Translations under genes and position numbers: made by a program
In this document: positions 1-5,573 of the stretch, piece after piece
Position numbering within the stretch: the stretch's first letter is position 1
Layout of the letters: every line of letters starts with the position of its first letter
DNA from: JBEKYD01 sp049509915
Lineage (GTDB): Bacteria > Acidobacteriota > Terriglobia > Bryobacterales > Bryobacteraceae
Direction: 5' to 3'
DNA: 9,476 bases
Assembly (NCBI GenBank): GCA_049509915.1
Contig: JBEKZL010000284.1
Location: 1-9,476, forward strand
Notes under the pieces: model-generated
What the model was told of the DNA's origin: nothing
Databases searched by the model: none
Seen by the model: only the letters and a program-made list of their open reading frames with translations

Positions 1-600
1 GAAAAACGCGAGGGCGGCCAGCATGCTACGCCAGGTTTTCTGGGCGCGGGCGTCGCCGGCCGCGAGCGCCTTCGCGAGACCGTCGTCGAGACGGATCATC
101 CAGCGCGCTCCGGCGGCGGCGGCATCGGCAATGGCGATAGTGTAGTCGGCCGCGCCGGGCACAGGATCGTCCTTGGCAGTCTCAAAGCCGAGCCATACCG
201 GACGGCGGGGCGCGCGTACGGCGGCGAGTTGGGCGACCCAACTATTGGAATCGATCCAGGGAGCGCCGGTAGGGCCGGCATCCACCTCGGCGGACTTTCC
301 CGCGGACAACTTGATACGCGGCCACACCAGGCCGGTGATGGCGGTTTGCCCTGCGGCGGAATTCCACTTGACTTCGGCCAGCGGAGCGGCACCCAGCGAA
401 CTCCACTCCATCACCGTCAGGCCGGCGGCGCGAGCCGCATCGGTGACGGGTTTTGCCGCGGCCAGGCTTTCCAATAACAGACAGTTGATCGGACTTCCCG
501 CAAACAAGCGCAGCAGCGCCGGGTCTGTCCAGGCGGACGGCCAGCGAAAGGGAACCAACTTATCGGACGACTTTACTTGGTCGGGGGGTTGAGGACTCAT
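1..600 (-). CDS. Unrecognised protein, N-terminal part (cut by window edge)
   Basis: An open frame of exactly 200 codons runs from ATG at 600 leftward to base 1 without a stop, so the gene continues outside the window. An in-frame TAA lies seven codons upstream of the ATG, which fixes the start near 600, although no clear Shine-Dalgarno precedes it. The protein begins MSPQPPDQVKSSDK. It has no signal peptide or membrane segment in the visible part, so it is probably cytoplasmic. It is rich in Trp, Ala and Pro, with segments such as PVWLGFET and ARWMIRLDDGLA that resemble beta-strand/helix units of a TIM barrel. That resemblance is weak and I assign no function. Coding is supported by length, by GC-rich codon use like its neighbours, and by its divergent placement relative to the gene at 908. 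The plus-strand frames opposite it encode low-complexity, non-protein-like sequence. Confidence 0.75.
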   Translation of the reverse strand, partial: MSPQPPDQVKSSDKLVPFRWPSAWTDPALLRLFAGSPINCLLLESLAAAKPVTDAARAAGLTVMEWSSLGAAPLAEVKWNSAAGQTAITGLVWPRIKLSAGKSAEVDAGPTGAPWIDSNSWVAQLAAVRAPRRPVWLGFETAKDDPVPGAADYTIAIADAAAAGARWMIRLDDGLAKALAAGDARAQKTWRSMLAALAFF

Positions 601-764
601 GGGATTCAGTGACCGTTAGACGGGGCCGGCTGGGGCGGCACACGAGGCCGCAAGTTCCTCCGGCACCTTGTCCTGCTAAGAGAAGAGTGTAACACCTGGC
701 AGCCCCCGGCACCCGCTTGGGGCGCGGGCGCTTAACCTGTCTGGGGATTTGACACTGGCGCATC

Positions 765-846
765 AACCGCTCCCTGCGGTCGCGGCTCTGTTAGGGCGCC
801 GCATGACGGCTGTTACTTACAGAGCCGCAACCGCAAGGGAGCGGTT
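765..846. repeat. 27/28-nt imperfect inverted repeat with 27-nt loop
   Basis: The left arm (765-791) starts AACCGCTCCC and ends GGCTCTGT. The right arm (819-846) is its reverse complement except for one inserted base and one C/T change, and the loop is 792-818. Arms of this length and GC content make a very stable cruciform or RNA hairpin. It lies between two divergent genes, so it is not a terminator for either. It contains no coding sequence and no transposase. It resembles the dispersed REP/MITE-like palindromes common in GC-rich soil bacteria; membership of a repeat family cannot be shown from a single copy here. Confidence 0.8.
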
Positions 847-872
847 GCCGGGTCCGCGGCCGGGTTTATACT
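845..872 (+). promoter_or_regulatory. Probable sigma70-type promoter of the GH38 gene
   Basis: TTGCCG (845-850, four of six matches to TTGACA) is followed by a 16-nt spacer and TATACT (867-872, five of six matches to TATAAT). Transcription would begin near 879, giving a leader of about 29 nt before ATG 908. The first two bases of the -35 box are the last two bases of the inverted repeat at 765-846. A modest ribosome site, AAAGG at 898-902, precedes the start codon by five bases. This is prediction from sequence only. Confidence 0.45.
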
Positions 873-907
873 GAACAAGACCAAGAAGTCCAAAATAAAG
901 GTTCCGA

Positions 908-3900
908 ATGAATCGTATGTGCACTTATAGCCTGGCCCTCATCCCGTTGGCGTTGCTGGCCGCCGCGCCTCTTCCGGCGGCGGAAACCACGGTCTGGCGA
1001 ATCGGCGGATTCGACCACGCCTCGGCGGAGTTCCATGGGCGCGAAGCGGATACGCCGCCCGTGGTCGAAGCCGCTGCGCCGGATGCGGCCGAGCACTGGC
1101 CCGCCAGCCAGGCCGGCTCTCGTAACGCAAAAGCGGGATCGAAGCCGCACCCGCGAATTGTGCGCTTCACTTTGAAGGAGGCGCCAGCCGGCGCGTACAC
1201 GCTGGTCTTGGGCGTGCTGGCGGGCAATCCACGCGTGCCGCGGTTGGAACTGGAGTTGAATGGCACGCCCGGCTCGGTGTACCTTGACCGGCGGATCGCG
1301 TACTTCGCCGAGGGCAGGATGGATTCGCCCATCAATGGCGAGGCGTGGGCGCGAGTCGCTCTGCAGGCCTCGCTGCTGCGGCTGGGGCCAAACGAGCTGA
1401 AGATCACGGCGATGGACGACGAGCCGGACGTGACCGGAGATTCGTCGATTGAATGGGACGCGCTCGAACTGGTGCGCGACGCGGATTTGACGGCGCCGGC
1501 CCCGGGCGTCGACGCCGAGCCGTCGTACTTGTATGCGCGGACGAAAGACGGCGTACGCGAACTGGTGAGCGTCACCGTTTCGCTGGCAGAGGTCTCGGCG
1601 CCCGGGGAAATCCGCTTCATCATCGCGGGCGCCGAAAATCGCGCCACGCTTGTGCCGGGCCGCTTCGGCCAGCAGCGTTTCGATTTCCCGGTGGCGGAAT
1701 TTGCCGCCGGCACACCGGCCGTGCTGGCGCTCACCGCGGGGCGGAGCAAAATCGAGCGCACCGTGCGGCTCGCGCCGAAACGCAAATTCACGGTCTATAT
1801 CGTGCCGCATAACCATCTGGATATCGGCTTTACCGATTACCAGCCGAAGATTGAAGAGCTGCAGAACCGCAACTTCGACCGGCTGCTGGCGGAGATGCGC
1901 GGGGACGCTTCGCTGCGGTTCTCGGCCGATGGCGTATGGCCGGTGGAGAAATTTCTGAGCACGCGCGCTCCGGCGGCGCAAAAGGAGTTCCTCGACCGGG
2001 TACGCGAGGGACGGATGGGCATTCCGGCGCAATATGCCAACCTGATGGCGGGCGGGGCCGGACTGGAGACGCTGGTGCGGTCGCTCTATGCCGGCAAGGC
2101 GTTGAACCGCGCGGCGGGGCGCGATGCCGACTACGCCAACATCACCGATGTGCCCGCGTACCCGTGGGGCTATGCATCGGTACTGCACGCCGCCGGCGTG
2201 AAGTACTTTGCCGCCGGAGCGAACGACGATCGCGGCCCGCAGCCGTTGTACGGGCGCTGGCAGACACATTCGCCTTTCTGGTGGCAGGGGCCGGACGGAG
2301 AGAAGGTGCTGATGGCCTACACCCGGCAGTATTCGCAGGTCTGGTTTGTGTGCGGGCTGCCCCCGCAGGAGGCCGGATGCCGCCAGGGCTTGCCGACGCT
2401 GTTTCAAACTTACGACACGCCGGGCAACCTGCCGGACAAACTGTTGATGTTCGGCAGCCAGCTCGAGAACACCGACGTGATTCCCGGCGAGGGTGAGTTC
2501 GTCGCGCGTTGGAACGGGAAATACGCCTGGCCGAAGCTGCAGCTCGCCACCTTCCGCGACTATTTTCAGGCCATCGAGCGCGAGTACGGCGATAAGCTCG
2601 AAACCGTGCGCGGCGACTTCGGGCCTTACTGGGAGGACGGCATCGGCACCGATGCGCGGTTTGCGGCCGCGTATCGCGAGACAGAGAGCCGGGCCACCGC
2701 GGTCGAGACTCTTGCATCGGTGACGGCGGCGCTCGAGCCGCGGTTTGCCGCGCCGCGGGACCGTTTGCGGCGGCTGTGGCAGGACCTCATCCTTTACGCC
2801 GAACACACCTATACCTCCTGGGGCGGCTACTCGCGGCCGGACAGCGAGGAGAGCCTCCAACAGATCGGCACCAAGCATTTCTATATCACCGACGGGCGTG
2901 AACAGGCGCACTGGATTTCCAAGGAGTCGATGAGCCGGCTGCTCGACCGGATCGGTATCGAACCGCCGGCGCTGGTGGTTTTCAACTCTCTCGCGGAGGA
3001 GCGCAGCGCTCTGGTCGAAGCCGATCTGGACAACGGAACGGGGCTGGTCGAAGCGGCCAGTGGAAAATCGGTGGCGTTCGAGCCGGTGCGAATCGGCGAC
3101 GGCTATCGGCGCGTCCGCTTTCTGGCGGAACATGTGCCGTCGCTTGGGTATCGCGTCTATCGAATGGTCTCCGCGGCCACGGCGGTGGAGCCGGGCTCCA
3201 AGGCCGCCGATACCATCGAAAACGATTTCTATCGGATCACGGTGGATCCGGCCCGCGGCGGGGTCGCCAGCATTTTCGACAAACCGATCCGCAAAGAAAT
3301 CGTCGACACCGCGAGCCCGTATCTTTTGGGCCAATATCTGTACGTCTCCGGCGGCGACGGCACGCGGCTGGTTTACATGCGCGACCATCTGCCCAACGCG
3401 GAATTGAAGATTAGCCCGGCGGGTGGGGGCGCCGGCGCCACGGTACGCGCCACGCCGTGGGGCCAGTCAATAAGCTACACCCTCGCCGGACAGAACGCGC
3501 CCGAAATTTCGACCGAGATTCGCCTGTTCAACGCGGAGAAGAAAATCGAGTTTGTGAACCACGTCCGCAAGGATCCGGTAAACGTCAAGGAGGCCATCTA
3601 TTTCGCCTTCCCGCTGGCCGCGCCAGACCCACAATTCGAGTACGAAGGGAAGGTTGGCACGGTGAACCCGGCCCGCGACGCGCTGGCCGGAGCCAATCGC
3701 GACTGGTTCACGGTCGGCCATTGGGCCAGTGTGAGCGGCGGCGGGGTGAGCGCGGCAGTGATTCCGGTGGATGGGCCGCTGGCCACTTTCGGCGACATCA
3801 ACCGCGGAACTTGGCCGCGGAAGTTCGAGCCGCAATCGGCAACCATCTTCGCCTATGCCTTGAACAATTATTGGCACACCAATTTCCCACGCGTCCAAAG

Positions 3901-4336
3901 CGGCGAGTTCACCTTCCGCTACGTTCTGACCAGCGGCGCCGAACTGGCCCCGGCGGCGCTGAGCCGGCTGGGCCGGGAGGCGCTGACGCCGCTTGAAACC
4001 GGACAACTGACAGCGTCGGACAAAGTGGGCGCGCGCGGCTCCTTGCCCGCCGCGGAAGCCAGTTTTCTGACCGTAGCGGGCGACGCCGCCGAGGTCGAAA
4101 CGCTCAAGCCCGCCGAGGACGGCCGCGGTTACATCCTGCGGCTGGTCGAGACCTCCGGCCGGGCCCACGCGGTGCGCATCGCTTCGCGCCTGTTCGAAAT
4201 CGAGCGCGTATGGGAGGCCAGCGCGGTGGAGGACGACCGGCGCGAAATCCCCGTGGCCAAGGATGGGGTTGAGGTCGGACTGCCCGCCAGCGGCATCGTG
4301 ACACTAAGGATGTGGCTGCGGCCGGCGGCGCGCTGA
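908..4336 (+). CDS. Secreted GH38-family (alpha-mannosidase-like) glycoside hydrolase with N-terminal carbohydrate-binding domain
   Basis: The 1142-residue product starts with a signal peptide (basic MNR, hydrophobic core at about 8-20, cleavage near Ala24/Ala25), so it should act outside the cytoplasm. Residues about 28-193 resemble the beta-sandwich domain III of family 4 rhamnogalacturonan lyases: WRIGGFDHASAEF at the start, LELELNG in the middle and a closing WDALELVRD. The GH38 region begins near residue 295 with VPHNHLDIGFTD, where H303 and D305 match the family's zinc ligands. D414 in ITDVPAYPWG aligns with the catalytic nucleophile aspartate, although the usual D-x-F-G-H signature is altered. 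H633 (AEHTYTSWGG) fits the fourth zinc ligand. From about 771 (ENDFYRITVDP, then GGVASIFDK) comes the typical GH38 C-terminal beta domain. GH38 enzymes cleave alpha-mannosides; the real substrate here is unknown, and the lyase-type domain hints at plant or fungal wall polysaccharide. It appears to be a single-gene unit. The family call is firm, the specificity is not. Confidence 0.9.
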   Translation: MNRMCTYSLALIPLALLAAAPLPAAETTVWRIGGFDHASAEFHGREADTPPVVEAAAPDAAEHWPASQAGSRNAKAGSKPHPRIVRFTLKEAPAGAYTLVLGVLAGNPRVPRLELELNGTPGSVYLDRRIAYFAEGRMDSPINGEAWARVALQASLLRLGPNELKITAMDDEPDVTGDSSIEWDALELVRDADLTAPAPGVDAEPSYLYARTKDGVRELVSVTVSLAEVSAPGEIRFIIAGAENRATLVPGRFGQQRFDFPVAEFAAGTPAVLALTAGRSKIERTVRLAPKRKFTVYIVPHNHLDIGFTDYQPKIEELQNRNFDRLLAEMRGDASLRFSADGVWPVEKFLSTRAPAAQKEFLDRVREGRMGIPAQYANLMAGGAGLETLVRSLYAGKALNRAAGRDADYANITDVPAYPWGYASVLHAAGVKYFAAGANDDRGPQPLYGRWQTHSPFWWQGPDGEKVLMAYTRQYSQVWFVCGLPPQEAGCRQGLPTLFQTYDTPGNLPDKLLMFGSQLENTDVIPGEGEFVARWNGKYAWPKLQLATFRDYFQAIEREYGDKLETVRGDFGPYWEDGIGTDARFAAAYRETESRATAVETLASVTAALEPRFAAPRDRLRRLWQDLILYAEHTYTSWGGYSRPDSEESLQQIGTKHFYITDGREQAHWISKESMSRLLDRIGIEPPALVVFNSLAEERSALVEADLDNGTGLVEAASGKSVAFEPVRIGDGYRRVRFLAEHVPSLGYRVYRMVSAATAVEPGSKAADTIENDFYRITVDPARGGVASIFDKPIRKEIVDTASPYLLGQYLYVSGGDGTRLVYMRDHLPNAELKISPAGGGAGATVRATPWGQSISYTLAGQNAPEISTEIRLFNAEKKIEFVNHVRKDPVNVKEAIYFAFPLAAPDPQFEYEGKVGTVNPARDALAGANRDWFTVGHWASVSGGGVSAAVIPVDGPLATFGDINRGTWPRKFEPQSATIFAYALNNYWHTNFPRVQSGEFTFRYVLTSGAELAPAALSRLGREALTPLETGQLTASDKVGARGSLPAAEASFLTVAGDAAEVETLKPAEDGRGYILRLVETSGRAHAVRIASRLFEIERVWEASAVEDDRREIPVAKDGVEVGLPASGIVTLRMWLRPAAR

Positions 4337-4357
4337 AGCCCGCACGCATGCGGCTTC
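4335..4357 (+). terminator. Hairpin at the end of the GH38 gene, possible terminator
   Basis: GAAGC (4335-4339) pairs with GCTTC (4353-4357). After a one-base bulge, CGCA (4341-4344) pairs with TGCG (4349-4352) around a four-base loop. The stem overlaps the TGA stop codon. No T-run follows, so it is not a textbook intrinsic terminator. It may instead protect the 3' end or assist Rho-dependent ending. Confidence 0.3.
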
Positions 4358-4412
4358 GTGCTGCCCCTCACGTGGCCCAGCTATCCCGTTGAGCCCATGA
4401 CGAATTTTCCTC

Positions 4413-4441
4413 TTGACTGCAATCACAAATTGCAATAGAGT
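4413..4441 (+). promoter_or_regulatory. Promoter of the XRE-nfeD-floT-pspA operon
   Basis: TTGACT (4413-4418, five of six consensus matches) and TAGAGT (4436-4441, four of six, with the key first T, second A and last T) are separated by exactly 17 nt. The surrounding 4400-4475 is markedly AT-rich in an otherwise GC-rich window, as expected for a regulatory region. The predicted start point is near 4448, leaving a leader of roughly 27 nt. No other good promoter is seen inside the five-gene cluster. Confidence 0.6.
4418..4436. promoter_or_regulatory. Operator-like inverted repeat inside the promoter spacer
   Basis: TGCAAT (4418-4423), five bases, then ATTGCA (4429-4434) form a perfect inverted repeat. 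The right half extends into the eight-base palindrome ATTGCAAT (4429-4436). The element fills the spacer between the -35 and -10 boxes, so a bound protein would block RNA polymerase. The obvious candidate ligand is the HTH regulator encoded immediately downstream. That link is inference. Confidence 0.5.
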
Positions 4442-4446
4442 AATCT

Positions 4447-4477
4447 CATATTGCGATAACACGCAATTGTCAATATG
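4447..4477. promoter_or_regulatory. Nested inverted repeats over the leader and start codon
   Basis: The inner repeat is ATTGCG (4450-4455), six bases, CGCAAT (4462-4467). The outer repeat is CATATTG (4447-4453) and CAATATG (4471-4477), a perfect 7-bp pair whose right half contains the ATG at 4475. ATTGCGAT (4450-4457) is a 7/8 direct repeat of ATTGCAAT (4429-4436) at a 21-nt offset, two helical turns. It could be a second operator, an RNA hairpin occupying the place where a Shine-Dalgarno should be, or both. Confidence 0.45.
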
Positions 4478-4960
4478 AAACTGGGTGAAAAACTTCGCTA
4501 CCTCCGGGAAGTGGAAGGCACGCTTCGCGGTCTCAAGGGCGACCTGTCGCAGCAGGAGCTTTCGCGGCTGATCCAGAAGGAACTGGGCAAGCCGATCAGC
4601 CAGAGTTACCTCTCGCAGATCGAAAGCGGAGCGCGGCCGCACCTCACCAATTCCACGCGCCTGCTGCTGGCTCGCTTTTTCCAGGTACATCCGGGATACC
4701 TGGTGGACGATCCGGAGGGATTTCAGAACGAGCTGGTATCGGACGTGGGCGCGCTGGAGGACAAACTGGACTTGTGGCTGATTTCGGGGGCGGAGCGGTT
4801 TCGCCGTGAACCGGAGCTGTCGCGGGCGCTGCTCGGGATCGCCAAGCACGCCGATTCCAGGATGTGCCTGGTGGTGCTGAGCCGGATTCTGGAGAATCCC
4901 GGGCTGGCGGAGCGGCTGCTCGAGGTGCTGCGGCCGGCCGAAGCCAGGAGGCAATCATGA
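4475..4960 (+). CDS. XRE-family helix-turn-helix transcriptional regulator
   Basis: This 161-residue protein has an N-terminal lambda-repressor/XRE DNA-binding domain. The first HTH helix is near LSQQELSRLIQ (24-34) and the recognition helix is in ISQSYLSQIESGARPH (41-56), the family's characteristic S-x-S/I-E-x-G pattern. Residues about 60-80 complete the helical bundle. The remaining half (about 85-155) is helical with no recognised ligand domain, and may dimerise or sense a partner. ATG 4475 is the only reasonable start, but no Shine-Dalgarno precedes it. It is the first gene of the operon and overlaps the NfeD-like gene by four bases (ATGA), so the two are translationally coupled. The clustered palindromes over its promoter suggest it represses its own operon. 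This is inferred; activation is also possible. Confidence 0.88.
   Translation: MKLGEKLRYLREVEGTLRGLKGDLSQQELSRLIQKELGKPISQSYLSQIESGARPHLTNSTRLLLARFFQVHPGYLVDDPEGFQNELVSDVGALEDKLDLWLISGAERFRREPELSRALLGIAKHADSRMCLVVLSRILENPGLAERLLEVLRPAEARRQS
4946..4951 (+). promoter_or_regulatory. Strong ribosome binding site deciding the NfeD-like start
   Basis: A full AGGAGG lies five bases before ATG 4957, inside the last codons of the upstream regulator. It selects this ATG over an in-frame start at 4864 whose extra 31 residues are Gly/Ala/Arg-rich and would lie wholly within the regulator gene. Confidence 0.85.
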
Positions 4961-5529
4961 CTTGGGTGGATTTCTATTTCGCATGTTTTATCGCGGGCTT
5001 CGGGTTGAGCGTGCTGGCCCTGGTTGCGGGCGGCACGCACCTGCACGTGCCGCATCTGCACGTGCCCCACGGGTTGCACGTGCCGCACGCTTCCGGTGGG
5101 CGGGGCACGCCGTTGTTCAACTTCGCTACCCTGGCGGCGTTTCTGGTGTGGTTCGGCGGAGTGGGTTACCTGCTGTCGCGCTACTACGCGGTCTGGTACG
5201 TGGTGGCGCTGGGTGTGGCGATATTGAGCGGCCTGGGAGCGGCGTCGGTGGCCTTCTGGTTTCTGGCGAAGGTGCTGATGGCGCATGAGGCGCCGCTCGA
5301 CCCGGCCGATTACGACATGGTGGGCGTGCTGGGACGGCTGAGCATTTCCATCCGCCCGGGCGGCACCGGGGAATTGATCTATTCGCAGGAGGGCACGCGC
5401 CGCGTGGCTGGCGCGCGCTCCGAGGATAGCGTGGCTATCCCCAGGGGAACCGAGGTAATGGTCACGCGCTATGAGAAAGGCATAGCGTACGTGAAACCGT
5501 GGGTGGATCCCGCGGACGAATTGCAATAA
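4957..5529 (+). CDS. NfeD-like membrane protein (flotillin partner) with histidine-rich loop
   Basis: The 190-residue product has three hydrophobic segments (about 4-25, 52-73 and 78-107) followed by a soluble C-terminal beta-rich domain (about 121-182: VGVLGRLSISIRPGGTGEL and later GTEVMVTRYEKGIAYVKPW). That layout is the short NfeD/YuaF type, whose C-terminal domain is an OB fold. Such proteins are usually encoded beside a flotillin and help organise membrane microdomains; the next gene is indeed a flotillin. Between the first and second membrane segments, residues 28-44 contain seven histidines in a repeated LHVPH pattern, which is not a standard part of the family as I know it and may bind metal. 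The start is set by AGGAGG and by the ATGA overlap with the regulator. No serine-protease domain of the long NfeD form is present. Confidence 0.85.
   Translation: MTWVDFYFACFIAGFGLSVLALVAGGTHLHVPHLHVPHGLHVPHASGGRGTPLFNFATLAAFLVWFGGVGYLLSRYYAVWYVVALGVAILSGLGAASVAFWFLAKVLMAHEAPLDPADYDMVGVLGRLSISIRPGGTGELIYSQEGTRRVAGARSEDSVAIPRGTEVMVTRYEKGIAYVKPWVDPADELQ
5038..5088 (+). repeat. Short tandem coding repeat giving LHVPH units
   Basis: TGCACGTGCC occurs at 5042-5051, 5057-5066 and 5075-5084, with offsets of 15 and 18 bases, and encodes three copies of L-H-V-P-H separated by nothing or by one glycine. The in-frame period suggests expansion by slippage or duplication within the NfeD-like gene. Confidence 0.75.
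5519..5528. promoter_or_regulatory. Copy of the operator palindrome upstream of floT
   Basis: AATTGCAATA here is identical over ten bases to 4428-4437 in the operon promoter and includes the perfect palindrome ATTGCAAT. It overlaps the stop codon of the NfeD-like gene and lies 45 bases before the flotillin start. It may be a second regulator site or a chance match, since the coding sequence for Glu-Leu-Gln-stop accounts for these bases. Confidence 0.25.
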
Positions 5530-5573
5530 GTTCGGCGTCAAGGCGAACGAGAGGGAAAGACCGGTTCAAGTTT

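Larger units (their letters stand above)
601..907. other. Divergent intergenic region
   Basis: This 307-base stretch separates two divergently transcribed genes. Bases 601-764 hold no convincing gene. A 68-codon minus-strand frame across 560-766 is Arg/Pro-rich, overlaps the start of the leftward gene and looks like noise. No good promoter for the leftward gene was found. A TACACT box (691-686 on the minus strand) has no matching -35. Bases 765-846 form a large inverted repeat and 845-872 a likely promoter for the rightward gene, both listed separately. Confidence 0.7.

Noticed and set aside
749..754. Perfect TTGACA hexamer on the plus strand
   Set aside because: No acceptable -10 box lies 15-19 bases downstream; the TTGCCG/TATACT pair at 845-872 is better placed.
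560..766. A 68-codon minus-strand frame in the divergent intergenic region
   Set aside because: It is basic and Pro-rich, overlaps the start of the leftward gene and ends within it. Nothing supports translation.
866..3388. An 840-codon open frame on the minus strand opposite the GH38 gene
   Set aside because: It is Arg/His/Pro-rich with no recognisable domain and mirrors a gene with clear GH38 motifs. Long antisense frames are common in GC-rich genes.
4304..4954. A 216-codon minus-strand frame opposite the XRE regulator
   Set aside because: It covers the promoter region and the HTH gene on the other strand, has no domain and no ribosome site. The plus-strand protein has a clear HTH.
4864..4956. 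N-terminal extension of the NfeD-like protein
   Set aside because: The added residues are Gly/Ala/Arg-rich, lie within the regulator gene and precede a perfect AGGAGG with ATG.
5499..5573. GTG start that would extend the flotillin by 25 residues
   Set aside because: The extension is polar and basic, overlaps the preceding gene, has no ribosome site and would push the membrane segment inward, unlike known flotillins.
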